DNA from: a virus
Length of the DNA: 36,243 nucleotides
IMG/VR virus record: IMGVR_UViG_3300030090_004082
Location: 1-36,243 of that record
Strand: one strand, 5' to 3'
The notes under the pieces are model-generated. The model was not told where the DNA came from, did no database searches, and worked only from the letters and a program-made list of their open reading frames with translations. Made by a program: the position numbers and the translations under genes. Of the stretch, positions 24,120 to 31,372 are shown one piece after another (the stretch's first letter is position 1; every line of letters starts with the position of its first letter).

Positions 24120-25667
24120 CTATGCTGCCATTTCCGGTTCTTCAGCTTGCGCCTCCTGCGCTTGCATCATCATTTGTTGCATCTGCGCCATCATCTCTTC
24201 GCGCTCGTCCTCGGTGTTCATAACAACCATCGGCACGCCGAGACGGTCGGCGATGTATCCGAGCGCGCGTTCCTGGTTGAGCGCCATCTGTCCAGCCGGT
24301 CCGACGGCCTGGGCAATCTGCATGAATTGCATGAGGGCCCCGAGCTCGTCCTCGTTCTGGGCACGGGCGAGCGGCGACACGGGCACGATCTTCACCTCTT
24401 GACCATCCACCTTGAGCGGGAGATCGATCAGGTTTTGCTGGTCCATGATGTAAAGGACACGGCGGCAGATCGGGAGCAGCGCCTCGGTAATGAGACGCCC
24501 GAACGATGCGCCCATTTGCGTTGCGAGCGTCGAGATCCGATGCGACATTTCGGTCGCGGTGCGGGCGCTCATGTTGTCCGATGGTAGCGTGTCATCGAGG
24601 AGGATCTGCTTAATCGAGATCTTCAGATCCTCGAGCACCATCTGGCCGACGTTAAAATCACCCCCTCTCGGTAAAGCCTTGAGGCTTTCGCCCTGCGGCC
24701 CCCCGTTCCTGGCGACGGGGATTATGGAACCAGGTTTGACGCTCACAGTCTCGGGATTCAGCACGCCATCATCGGCGGCCGTATAGACGCCGCTGATCGC
24801 AAGGCTCGCGTTTTGCAGAATCAGTTTCTTGGTGACGTTAATGGATTTGATGTCGGGCAATGCACTGAGCAGAGGGCCGCGCCCGATGGCCTCGTTGCTG
24901 GCAACCATGTACCTGGCGATGACCCATTGACTCGAGTCCTGTTCGCGAAAAACGAGTTCGTCCTCGGACTTCGGGTAAATTACATGGTAGCAATAGTAAT
25001 CGCCCTCGGGCTTGTAGATGGTGGCCTCGAGGAGCTCTACGTCCTCGGTCGGCTTATCGTCGATCAGTTCTTGCAGCTTCTCGGGGATCTTCGCGTCGGC
25101 CCAGGTCTGCGTGATGGCCTCGCCCTTGATCTTCAGCTTCCGGAACACGGTGTCGATCTTGCCGTGCGCGCCTTGCTCAAAGCTCACAAGATACTGAGGC
25201 ACCGCCTCGAAACGGATTGGCGTGAGCTCGTCGCCTGGCGCGATGCGCATGCATCCGGTGCCGACGCAGAGATCGAGCAGCATTTCCGACATAGCCAGGT
25301 CGAAGTTGCTTTGACGCAGCACCGCGAACATTTTCTCGGTGTACATATCAAGCGCGGCCTGGACGCCTTCACGCTGTTGCGGGTCAATGTCGTTGCCAGC
25401 CGTTAAGCGGCACCAGTTTCGATAGGGCGGGAATAGCGTCGATTGAATCTTGTTCGCGAAGCGTTGGGTGCTGTGGATCGCGGTCGAGTCATAGACATCG
25501 ACCATTTTATTCTCGCCCTTGACGCCGCCCTCGTAGTCGCCGCCAAATAGGTTGCGCTGTGGCAATGCGTACTTGTAGGCGTCCTCAAGGATCCCGCGCC
25601 AGTTGTCCTTGTGGCGATCGGCAATCTGGTGCCGGGCCATTACCTCTTTAACGGTGAGCTTTTCCAT
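24120..25667 (-). CDS. Portal (head-tail connector) protein
   Basis: It encodes 515 residues. KDNWRGILEDAYKYALPQRN, then VYDSTAIHSTQRFANKIQSTLFPPYRNWC, TGCMRIAPGD, and the C-terminal SARTATEMSHRISTLATQMG and GRLITEALLPICRRVLYIM helices match the podoviral head-tail connector family (T7 gp8-like). A Gln/Met-rich tail (about 490-510) ends the protein. Twelve copies form the portal ring for packaging and tail attachment. The start overlaps the preceding stop (TGATG). Confidence 0.92.
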   Translation of the reverse strand: MEKLTVKEVMARHQIADRHKDNWRGILEDAYKYALPQRNLFGGDYEGGVKGENKMVDVYDSTAIHSTQRFANKIQSTLFPPYRNWCRLTAGNDIDPQQREGVQAALDMYTEKMFAVLRQSNFDLAMSEMLLDLCVGTGCMRIAPGDELTPIRFEAVPQYLVSFEQGAHGKIDTVFRKLKIKGEAITQTWADAKIPEKLQELIDDKPTEDVELLEATIYKPEGDYYCYHVIYPKSEDELVFREQDSSQWVIARYMVASNEAIGRGPLLSALPDIKSINVTKKLILQNASLAISGVYTAADDGVLNPETVSVKPGSIIPVARNGGPQGESLKALPRGGDFNVGQMVLEDLKISIKQILLDDTLPSDNMSARTATEMSHRISTLATQMGASFGRLITEALLPICRRVLYIMDQQNLIDLPLKVDGQEVKIVPVSPLARAQNEDELGALMQFMQIAQAVGPAGQMALNQERALGYIADRLGVPMVVMNTEDEREEMMAQMQQMMMQAQEAQAEEPEMAA

Positions 25668-25924
25668 CAGGTGACAGAGTTGCCGAGCGTCGTTTGCAAC
25701 CCGCCCTCGATGCCCGCCTGGGCGTCGTCACGCTGAGCCAGCAACATGCGAATGCCGCCAGTGCGGCGGGCGTTCCTGGACGCAGCTATTTTGCGCTCCT
25801 CACTCGCTTCGCGTTGCTCGGCGCGCTTCTCCTGTTTTGCGAGACGCGCCTCTTGGGCTTGCTGCGCGGCTGCGATGCTTGGGTCAGGTTTCGGTGGTTT
25901 CGGTGCCGAGAAAAGTCCGCCCAT
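25667..25924 (-). CDS. Small charged virion-module protein
   Basis: It encodes 85 residues. It starts MGGLFSAPKPPKPDPS, then a long helix of Ala, Gln, Arg, Lys and Glu (15-50) and a glycine-containing end. The GLFSAPKPP start is shared by small proteins found just upstream of portal genes in related phages. Its role is unknown; a minor head or core component is plausible. It overlaps the gp13-like gene by 41 bases and the portal by 3. Confidence 0.65.
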   Translation of the reverse strand: MGGLFSAPKPPKPDPSIAAAQQAQEARLAKQEKRAEQREASEERKIAASRNARRTGGIRMLLAQRDDAQAGIEGGLQTTLGNSVT

Positions 25925-26444
25925 GGTATAGCCTCGCCATCATGTAAAAGTCAGATTGCTCGGGCCCGAATTGTCGTAGCAGGCCCTCAGTCTCAAATTT
26001 AAGGAATCTGGCGAATCGTGTCGCCCGGTCATTTGTTGATTGCACACCAATTTGGCACCGCCACAGTCCCATGATGTGACCAATGTGGTCGAAAAACATG
26101 CGCGCGCCGTACCCGACAGAGAGCGGGTGCGCACTTACCAGGTCGCCGCGCAGCATCCAGGCCTCGGCGACGCCGGGATAGAACGGCACGACGCCGAACG
26201 AAAGTACTGGTTTCCCGTCGTCTAGCGCCGTGATTGCAGGGCCCGACGCTGAGTAGCTTTGCAGCATGCCCATGTAGTCCGGGTGCGCTTCCATATTGGC
26301 CTGTTGCCAGGGGTCTAGGTCGAGTAGGTACACGTGCGCGAGGCTGAAGTCGACGAAGCGGCCGGGGAGGTCGCGTGAATTTAGAAGATGCAATAGGTTC
26401 GTTTGGTGATTATAATCAGGAATCTGTGTTTCCTCCCCGCCCAC
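25884..26444 (-). CDS. T7 gp13-like GNAT-fold head protein
   Basis: It encodes 186 residues. DFSLAHVYLLDLDPWQQ, GVVPFYPGVAEAWMLRGDL, and ARFLKFETEGLLRQFGPEQSDFYMMARLYHG resemble the gp13-type family (DUF2833), which has an acetyltransferase-like fold and is needed for T7 virion assembly. Whether it acetylates anything is unknown. No ATG is available: a GTG at 26444 is used here, and GGAGG lies inside the first codons, so the true start could be slightly downstream at a rare codon. A strong hairpin separates it from TerL. Confidence 0.65.
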   Translation of the reverse strand: MGGEETQIPDYNHQTNLLHLLNSRDLPGRFVDFSLAHVYLLDLDPWQQANMEAHPDYMGMLQSYSASGPAITALDDGKPVLSFGVVPFYPGVAEAWMLRGDLVSAHPLSVGYGARMFFDHIGHIMGLWRCQIGVQSTNDRATRFARFLKFETEGLLRQFGPEQSDFYMMARLYHGRTFLGTETTET

Positions 26445-26460
26445 TGCCAGGGCACCTTGA

Positions 26461-26485
26461 CCCCCGCCTCGTGCGGGGGTTCTTT
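26461..26485 (+). terminator. Rho-independent terminator, plus-strand orientation
   Basis: CCCCCGC, loop CTCGT and GCGGGGG (26461-26479) are followed by TTCTTTT on the plus strand, a textbook intrinsic terminator. All genes here are on the minus strand, where the hairpin is preceded by an A-run and followed by TCAAGG. It should therefore stop rightward (antisense) transcription, or act on the leftward mRNA as a processing or stability hairpin between TerL and the gp13-like gene. Confidence 0.6.
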
Positions 26486-28039
26486 TCAGAACACGTTGAA
26501 ATCGGTCTGAGCGGTTACCGGCTCAAAGCGGATCCCTGGGCGATTGCCGCGTGTCAGGCGGCGGTGCTCGGAGCTCATGCACATATATCCGTATGCGTCG
26601 CCGATGTGACTTGAATCATTCTTGACCGGCTTGTCGGTAAAGCGGTCGTTGCCGCCACCAATAGCGACGCGCTTGAAATGATACCCGCCGCTGAGCGCCT
26701 TGCGGAGTTGCGGACATTGCGCGCTGACCTGGAGCCCTGGCTTGCCGTCGATGAAGCGCAACATCGGCGCGGCGCCCGCCTCGCGGCGGACCTGGAAATC
26801 GTTACTGGCGGTCGGCTGAGCGTTGAGCCCCAGGGTGCGCAGATAGTCGAAGCTCGTAACCTCGAATATTTCGTCGCGTTTGGATCCCGCCGGATCGCCA
26901 TAGATTTGCGGCTCGAGATCCTTGAATCTGGTATTGAGCTCGAGGAGCAGATGTTGCCCGAACCGCTCGAGGCCCATGTCCTTCGACACGATCTCGAACA
27001 ATACGTTCCAGCGGCCGCTCGGTAGGCGCTGGCCAAAGGTCGCGGCGGGCGTGAGGCCGAAATCGAGGCCGACGATGATGGGGAGCTTCATGTCGATGTC
27101 GATATGGTCGGCGCTCATCGTCGTATCGACGTACTCTTCCCATACGCTCCGGCCCTCCTGGACGTAGACGAACTCGCCGCCGACGTAGCACTTGATCCAA
27201 TCGAGGCCCTTGCCGCCAAGCTGCTGGTCATAGTAGCCAGGGATCAGGTTGTTTATGTTCTCGGCATTCGGATTTGGCACCCAATGGCGCCCGGCTGCGA
27301 GCGTTGCTTGCGGATCCGACGCGTCGCCCTCGATCATGCCGCCGGGCTGGCGGAAGAACTTCCAGGCATACTTGCCGCGACCCGGTTTCTCTTTCACGAA
27401 CGTGTCATGGATCCAGTGGTCTGAATCGGGTGGGTTGGTGCACATCCACAGCCCGCGCCAGGTGCACTCGACATCCGACGCGGACGGGAAACGGCCGACG
27501 CGGGCGGTGATCGCCGACGCAATGGCCTTCGGGATCTCGCGGCATTCGTCGATGAATGCGCCCGTGAGCTCGAGCGATAGGACGCGGCGCGTGTCTCGCG
27601 GGTTGTCGAGCGCCAGGAACAGCACCTCGCAATCGACGCCCGGCGCCCCGTCGCGTGGTGGCAGTTGAATATGATGCGTAATCGGCGGCGACCAGCGCAT
27701 TGGCCCGAAACGGTCCTCGGGAAAGAGCTCCTGCCAGGTCTTGATCGTCGTGGTGCGGAGCTCCGGATAGCTGTTCCGGACAATGGCGAACCGTGTCTTG
27801 CGCACGTTGTCGCGGTTGGGTTCCTGTTTCAAGGCGCGAAGGAAGATCTCGGCGCAACAAGCGTATGATTTACCGGATCCGACCGGGCCCATTATCATGC
27901 GGACGAAAGAATTGTCGTTGAGAAAGGCCCAGGTTGTCGGGCTCTGGGTAAAGTCCAGGTTCAGGTCGCCGGTCCTGCCGCCCGTGGGTGCCCTTGTGCG
28001 GCGTTTCGAGCGGTCTGTGGCGCGCTTAGTCCTCGCCAT
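26486..28039 (-). CDS. terL: Terminase large subunit
   Basis: It encodes 517 residues. Walker A is MGPVGSGKSYACC (about 51-59). LELTGAFIDECREI holds the Walker B acid pair. The C-terminal nuclease has IVGLDFGLTPAATFG with the first metal-binding Asp, EIYGDPAGSKRDE-like residues and the SHIGDAYGYM aspartate. It is the packaging motor and cutter that feeds DNA into the procapsid through the portal. The TerL type matches T7-like/podoviral enzymes. It overlaps the XRE gene by 14 bases. Confidence 0.93.
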   Translation of the reverse strand: MARTKRATDRSKRRTRAPTGGRTGDLNLDFTQSPTTWAFLNDNSFVRMIMGPVGSGKSYACCAEIFLRALKQEPNRDNVRKTRFAIVRNSYPELRTTTIKTWQELFPEDRFGPMRWSPPITHHIQLPPRDGAPGVDCEVLFLALDNPRDTRRVLSLELTGAFIDECREIPKAIASAITARVGRFPSASDVECTWRGLWMCTNPPDSDHWIHDTFVKEKPGRGKYAWKFFRQPGGMIEGDASDPQATLAAGRHWVPNPNAENINNLIPGYYDQQLGGKGLDWIKCYVGGEFVYVQEGRSVWEEYVDTTMSADHIDIDMKLPIIVGLDFGLTPAATFGQRLPSGRWNVLFEIVSKDMGLERFGQHLLLELNTRFKDLEPQIYGDPAGSKRDEIFEVTSFDYLRTLGLNAQPTASNDFQVRREAGAAPMLRFIDGKPGLQVSAQCPQLRKALSGGYHFKRVAIGGGNDRFTDKPVKNDSSHIGDAYGYMCMSSEHRRLTRGNRPGIRFEPVTAQTDFNVF

Positions 28040-28235
28040 AGTCCTTGACCACTAGCTCTGCGCCAAAGACGTGGAGAATCGCCTCAAGCGTCCCGGTGTT
28101 TGGCACCTGGTCGCCGTCCTCGATGCTCTTAATCGTGCTCGTCGAGACTCCGGCGCTATTCGCCAGCGCCGTCCGGCTCATCCCCTTGATCGCGCGGCGT
28201 GTCCTCACCGCGTCCGTTATCCATGTTCTCGTCAT
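28026..28235 (-). CDS. XRE-family helix-turn-helix regulator between terminase genes
   Basis: It encodes 69 residues from ATG 28235, with GAGG 6 bases upstream; an in-frame ATG at 28247 is less well placed. The fold is the Cro/CI helix-turn-helix: VRTRRAIKGMSRTALANSAGVSTSTIKSIEDGDQVPNTGTLEAILHVFGAEL. It overlaps TerS by 80 bases and TerL by 14, an unusual place for a regulator. It could tune late expression or be an antitoxin-like remnant. No toxin gene is adjacent. Confidence 0.8.
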   Translation of the reverse strand: MTRTWITDAVRTRRAIKGMSRTALANSAGVSTSTIKSIEDGDQVPNTGTLEAILHVFGAELVVKDYGED

Positions 28236-28617
28236 CGAGTACCTCATACGTTGTCGTTGGTCCGGTTATGTTGACGCCGATCACGCTCGGCTTGTTCTGC
28301 TCGCCGGTCTGGTCCAATAGGCCGTGGTGCTTGGCCAAGAGACGCAGGGCGGAATCCTTGTTGTGCAACTCGACCTCGATCTGGTTGCCCTCGGCGGTCG
28401 GCGTGATCTTGACCTTCTTGATCGAGGCGCGGGCGCGTGGCGATAGGTCGGCGGCGCTTTGGAGCGTGACGCGGCCCTCGGCGTCCCAGAACAATACGTC
28501 CGTGATCTCGCTCGTCGCGAGCTTCCCGAGCTCCTCGAGCACATGCTCGCGGTCGGCCTGGTCGCCGTATGCCAGGATATTGCGCGCGCGGCGCGTGGTG
28601 ATGGGGCGCTTGGTCAT
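28156..28617 (-). CDS. terS: Terminase small subunit
   Basis: It encodes 153 residues from ATG 28617; codons further upstream belong to the previous gene out of frame. An N-terminal region with NILAYGDQADREHVLEELGK precedes a beta-containing middle (GRVTLQSA, VKITPTAEGNQIEVELHNKDSALRLLAKHHGLLDQTGEQ), as in Terminase_2-type small subunits, where KxxALxLLxKHxGL is typical. It would recognise phage DNA and load TerL. The ATG overlaps the preceding stop (ATGA). The last part overlaps the XRE gene. Confidence 0.75.
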   Translation of the reverse strand: MTKRPITTRRARNILAYGDQADREHVLEELGKLATSEITDVLFWDAEGRVTLQSAADLSPRARASIKKVKITPTAEGNQIEVELHNKDSALRLLAKHHGLLDQTGEQNKPSVIGVNITGPTTTYEVLDDENMDNGRGEDTPRDQGDEPDGAGE

Positions 28618-29243
28618 CGCGGCCGATACTTCGTTGCGGCGTGGGCGTGGCTCCACTCTTCGAGGGCATGGTCGTAGGGCAAAAGGTGCGACTCTACGGC
28701 GTTGCCGTCGTAGAAGCCTGACATCCGGCAACCCCAGAACCCTTCCGTATGGTAAAAGTCGAGGTTCATAGATCCGCAACGCCTTGCGTTTTCTTCACGG
28801 CTCGATAGCTGCCTGTGATTAACCAACAATGCGGGCGCAAAATTGAGCACCCCAACCGACGCACCATTATCATCGAGGGCGTGCTCGCCGAGCCAACCGA
28901 CATACGCATATCGCTGCATATTGTCGGTGACGATACTGCTGCCCAAGAGCAACGCCTCATAATCGAGGCCCGAGGCGCTAATCGCGCGCTCGATGCGCTC
29001 GATGGTCGGTCCATGCATCTCGAGGATCGGCTTAACCTCGACCAAGACCGGCTTGCGGGCCGGGCCCGAAGGGGCACGGATCGCGAAATCAGGAACCCAG
29101 CCATGCAAGTCGAAAGGCTCATATTCCCAATGCCACCCGGCCCGGTCGAAAAACGCGGCCCAGCGCGCCTCGAGGCGGGACCGAAAGAGCATGCCGCGAT
29201 ATTTCGTTTCGATGGCGGGGATATTGTAAATAAGCTCATTCAT
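28614..29243 (-). CDS. PD-(D/E)XK nuclease-like protein
   Basis: It encodes 209 residues from ATG 29243. YRGMLFRSRLEARWAAFFDRAGWHWEYEPFDLHGWVPDFAI, then KPVLVEVKP, shows the E...PD...ExK arrangement of the PD-(D/E)XK nuclease fold, akin to small phage and plasmid nucleases of uncertain target. A C-terminal half with RCGSMNLDFYHTEGFWGCRMSGF has three cysteines that could bind metal. It lies just before TerS and is coupled to it. Possible roles include DNA processing at packaging or host DNA attack; both are guesses. Confidence 0.65.
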   Translation of the reverse strand: MNELIYNIPAIETKYRGMLFRSRLEARWAAFFDRAGWHWEYEPFDLHGWVPDFAIRAPSGPARKPVLVEVKPILEMHGPTIERIERAISASGLDYEALLLGSSIVTDNMQRYAYVGWLGEHALDDNGASVGVLNFAPALLVNHRQLSSREENARRCGSMNLDFYHTEGFWGCRMSGFYDGNAVESHLLPYDHALEEWSHAHAATKYRPR

Positions 29244-29385
29244 CGCGCTTCGTCCTCCGCATCCAGTCGCGGGCGCTTTCGCCCGGCAGCCGCTCGCGCT
29301 CGAACGCCTCACGCATGGCCTGGATCGCCTCGACGTAACTGCGGATCGCGTCCTGCTCCCAGTCGTACCCGTTGCCCTTGGTCAT
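29236..29385 (-). CDS. Small charged protein (49 aa), unknown
   Basis: It encodes 49 residues: MTKGNGYDWEQDAIRSYVEA, then a helix rich in Arg and Glu ending DWMRRTKRDE. The ATG overlaps the stop of the DUF6378-like gene (ATGA) and its stop overlaps the start of the nuclease-like gene, so it fills the gap exactly. No family was recognised. Confidence 0.7.
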   Translation of the reverse strand: MTKGNGYDWEQDAIRSYVEAIQAMREAFERERLPGESARDWMRRTKRDE

Positions 29386-29654
29386 TGGTCATTGACCAGG
29401 GACCAGTAAATCAGCGCATATCCGACGAGATCGTGGATACTGTCGTCGTGGTCGGGCGTCTCGATCAGGCGCGATATCTTTAACTGGCACATCATCAGCG
29501 CCGCCTGTTCCGCCGTGACGCGGTGGCCCATCGTCGCGCTCCATTGTTGCGCGATGCGGCGGTGGTTCTCGCGCATGCTGCCGTAGCCCTTGCCTCGGTC
29601 CTCGAGCGTGTCCACGACCGACGCGACGAAATCGACGAGCGGGCTATTGGTCAT
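29382..29654 (-). CDS. DUF6378-like phage protein
   Basis: It encodes 90 residues from ATG 29654 (MTNSPLVDFV). TLEDRGKGYGSMRENHRRIAQQWS, then AEQAALMMCQLKISRLIETPDHDDSIHDLVGYALIY, matches the conserved pattern of DUF6378 (YG...N...IA..W, then MM..LKI.R and H.DS..D..GY). Function is unknown; the all-helical acidic pattern recalls MazG-like nucleotide pyrophosphatases, but I cannot assign activity. It overlaps genes on both sides. Confidence 0.75.
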   Translation of the reverse strand: MTNSPLVDFVASVVDTLEDRGKGYGSMRENHRRIAQQWSATMGHRVTAEQAALMMCQLKISRLIETPDHDDSIHDLVGYALIYWSLVNDQ

Positions 29655-29901
29655 AGCACGCGTTCCATGTGAGCTCGGGCAGGGGGCGCGATGCCTTGGT
29701 CGCAATGTACTCGTAGTGACGCGATCCGATGCGGCGCTGGGTCAGGAACACCAGGCCCTCGCGGGCCAGGCGCCTGGCAATGTCCGCGTCAGGGGTCGAG
29801 CCCTTCATACGGTCGCAGGCCAGGAAACCATCGTGATAGATGCATGATTCGCCGGGCGCGGCGCGGTCCAGGAAACGGGCGAAAAACTGTTCTGGGGTCA
29901 T
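29644..29901 (-). CDS. Hypothetical protein (85 aa)
   Basis: It encodes 85 residues starting MTPEQFFARFLDRAAPGESC. The middle (ADIARRLAREGLVFLTQRRIGSRHYEYIATKA) reads like a helix followed by beta strands, resembling a small winged-helix or DNA-binding module. GAGG precedes the ATG. It overlaps the next gene by 11 bases and the preceding small ORF by ATGA. No family was recognised. Confidence 0.6.
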   Translation of the reverse strand: MTPEQFFARFLDRAAPGESCIYHDGFLACDRMKGSTPDADIARRLAREGLVFLTQRRIGSRHYEYIATKASRPLPELTWNACYDQ

Positions 29902-30056
29902 TGGTTCCTCCGAAACTGGGAAAATTTTACGTGGTCCCCCCGATCACAGACGCGCGGGCGGGGGGGCCAGGGGGCCGCGAGCCGCAGAAATCCGGGACTT
30001 TTTGGCCGCGATGCACTGTGCAAACGACCGCTTGATGTTTGCACGATCCTCACCAT
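29898..30056 (-). CDS. Small proline/arginine-rich protein (52 aa)
   Basis: It encodes 52 residues with a proline-rich middle (LAAPWPPRPRVCDRG) and a basic C-terminus. The ATG overlaps the end of the winged-helix gene (stop at 30050-30052), and its stop shares an ATGA with the next start. This exact fit argues that it is expressed. The coding segment also contains the inverted repeat at 30018-30044 and a G-rich tract at 29956-29974, so the DNA may have another role. Confidence 0.5.
   Translation of the reverse strand: MVRIVQTSSGRLHSASRPKSPGFLRLAAPWPPRPRVCDRGDHVKFSQFRRNQ
30018..30044. promoter_or_regulatory. Inverted repeat GTGCAAAC / GTTTGCAC
   Basis: GTGCAAAC (30018-30025) and GTTTGCAC (30037-30044) are a perfect 8-bp inverted repeat with an 11-bp spacer. 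The half-site GTGCAAA is the same core that occurs four times in the divergent region at 34411-34472. A shared regulator, for instance the RHH protein encoded at 34204, is the simplest explanation. It lies at the end of the winged-helix replication gene. Confidence 0.5.
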
Positions 30057-30745
30057 CCCTCGACCTCCGATACCTGGCGCAATGTTTGAGGTGTCGAGCG
30101 CCGGGCGCGCAATGCCTCGAGAACCGCGCGTTCTGTGGCTTCCGCGATGGTTTCGGGCTCGATGTTCAGCTTGGCCAGGCGGTCGGCCTCGTCAATCTGG
30201 CGCTCGGCGCTCCGGTTCTCGCCGCTGGCGCGCTCCACAGCCCGGCAAAACGCAGATGCGAGAGACACACAAACGCGGGATCGTTCCCTCGAGCTCCCTG
30301 TCTGTTCTGATACGCGGCCCTCGGGCACTCCGTCTTGCTGCTCAATGGCTTGAGGTTTCGGCGCGTGAAACTGCTCGAGCGTCGGCAACGGCGTCGCCTT
30401 GCCCTCGAATAAGACCTGGTAGCGATTCACCGGCCACTTCGACCCGCGACGCTCCACCTTGAACTTGCGCGGGCTCAGCTTGCGCAAATAACCGCGCTCG
30501 ATAAGCCGCGTCGCCGCCGGCCCGATGTTGTTTGGATGGTGGCCGATGTAACGCCCAATAGTCTCGCGCGTCGGCCACGCGATACCGTGGCTATTGGTAT
30601 GGATGCAAATGCACCCGAGCACCCGCAGCGCCATCTCGTCAAGCGTCCGGTCCATCACGGCGCGGCTCGGCATGATGCTATATTTCCGCTTTTCCACGAT
30701 CTCCGGGAAGTCGGTGCGCTTTTCTTTAAAACGGGATTTCGTCAT
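30050..30745 (-). CDS. Winged-helix replication protein
   Basis: It encodes 231 residues. The first half is a winged helix: YSIMPSRAVMDRTLDEMALRVLGCICIHTN, then GIAWPTRETIGRYIGHHPNNIGPAATRLIERGYLRK and a basic wing. Such domains open phage replication initiator/helicase-loader proteins of the lambda-O or RepA kind. The second half is charged and mostly helical, with no ATPase motif. Neighbours (primase-helicase, SSB-like protein) support a role in replication, although transcriptional control is also possible. Confidence 0.65.
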   Translation of the reverse strand: MTKSRFKEKRTDFPEIVEKRKYSIMPSRAVMDRTLDEMALRVLGCICIHTNSHGIAWPTRETIGRYIGHHPNNIGPAATRLIERGYLRKLSPRKFKVERRGSKWPVNRYQVLFEGKATPLPTLEQFHAPKPQAIEQQDGVPEGRVSEQTGSSRERSRVCVSLASAFCRAVERASGENRSAERQIDEADRLAKLNIEPETIAEATERAVLEALRARRSTPQTLRQVSEVEGW

Positions 30746-31193
30746 TTAGATCCTCGTCCTTGGTTTTGTCTCGAACATCGGTGACCTTGATCCCGTGGAA
30801 CTCACGCTTGGCCACGAGCACCTCGGCCGGTATCAGCTTCACCAGTTCCTCGAGCGTGAAGGACACGCCACCGGCTGCCGCGATGTCGACGAGTTGCGCG
30901 TCGTCTCGGAACACAGTCACGATGTCGCCGCTCTTATGCTTTGCGGTCCACACCGCCTCGGGCAAAGGTCGATGGCCGTCCGCCGTCGCGACCTGATCCA
31001 GTGCCACCCAGGCTCGGCGCATCCCTTCGCTTTGTTTCGCGATCCGCGCCGCGTCGTTCGACTTGATCGCCTCATCGAGCAAGTTGCGTTGCTGGTCGAA
31101 CTTGTTTCGGAGGTACTCGGACACGAGACGCGGGAGCCGGTCCACGCCCCATTTCATTTCCATTGACCTAGACACGGTATCGAGGTTCTTCAT
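30726..31193 (-). CDS. Replication-module protein with SSB-like C-terminal tail
   Basis: It encodes 155 residues from ATG 31193 (MKNLDTVSRSMEMKW), with GAGG upstream. The N-terminal half is helical; the centre (AVWTAKHKSGDIVTVFRDDAQLVDIAAAGG) is beta-rich. The last residues, KDEDLNDEIPF, match the acidic tip with terminal Ile-Pro-Phe that bacterial SSB uses to recruit replication and repair proteins. No OB fold is obvious. The protein may dock on host SSB partners or coat DNA. It overlaps the winged-helix gene by 20 bases. Confidence 0.6.
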   Translation of the reverse strand: MKNLDTVSRSMEMKWGVDRLPRLVSEYLRNKFDQQRNLLDEAIKSNDAARIAKQSEGMRRAWVALDQVATADGHRPLPEAVWTAKHKSGDIVTVFRDDAQLVDIAAAGGVSFTLEELVKLIPAEVLVAKREFHGIKVTDVRDKTKDEDLNDEIPF

Positions 31194-31372
31194 GCCTCGA
31201 CCTCCGCGCCGCCACCCGTCCCGCAAGGTTGAAATGTAGCGAGCGCCGCACCCCAACCGCGCTTCAAGCGGTTGCGGTGCGCGTGCGCTTCAACCTTAAG
31301 GGGCGGAGAAGTTGGAGCGCACGTTTTTGCGCCCCAAGTGCGCGCCAACTGTAGTTTTGAGACGCGCCTCAT
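31190..31372 (-). CDS. Small basic protein (60 aa) spanning the hairpin region
   Basis: It encodes 60 residues starting MRRVSKLQLARTWGAKTCAP, basic and Ala/Gly-rich. Its ATG overlaps the primase-helicase stop and its stop overlaps the next ATG, as for genuine coupled genes. However, it is built over two strong inverted repeats (31225-31349), and the protein is low in complexity, so it may instead be a reading frame that keeps ribosomes moving across a structured DNA element. Confidence 0.45.
   Translation of the reverse strand: MRRVSKLQLARTWGAKTCAPTSPPLKVEAHAHRNRLKRGWGAALATFQPCGTGGGAEVEA
31225..31349. repeat. Pair of large inverted repeats, candidate replication origin
   Basis: The first element (31225-31297) has an inner stem CGCACCCCAACCGC (31247-31260) with GCGGTTGCGGTGCG (31268-31281), 13 of 14 paired around a 7-base loop. 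It is flanked by AGCGC/GCGCT and by an outer perfect AAGGTTGAA (31225-31233) / TTCAACCTT (31289-31297). The second is GTTGGAGCGCAC (31311-31322) with GTGCGCGCCAAC (31338-31349), 11 of 12 paired. GCGCTTCAA also repeats at 31259 and 31285. The position next to the primase-helicase suggests an origin or priming signal; a structured mRNA element is the alternative. Confidence 0.65.

Noticed and set aside
24813-25406. Long plus-strand reading frame opposite the portal gene
   Set aside because: It is the antisense frame of a G+C-rich gene with no recognisable domain and no ribosome-binding site; the portal on the other strand is certain.
26400-26440. TATAAT inside GATTATAATC as a promoter for the gp13-like gene
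   Set aside because: It lies within the coding region downstream of the start and no -35 box is at a suitable distance.
28618-28779. N-terminal extension of the small terminase subunit
   Set aside because: The extension is arginine/proline-rich, lies within the nuclease-like gene in another frame, and ATG 28617 forms a coupled start.
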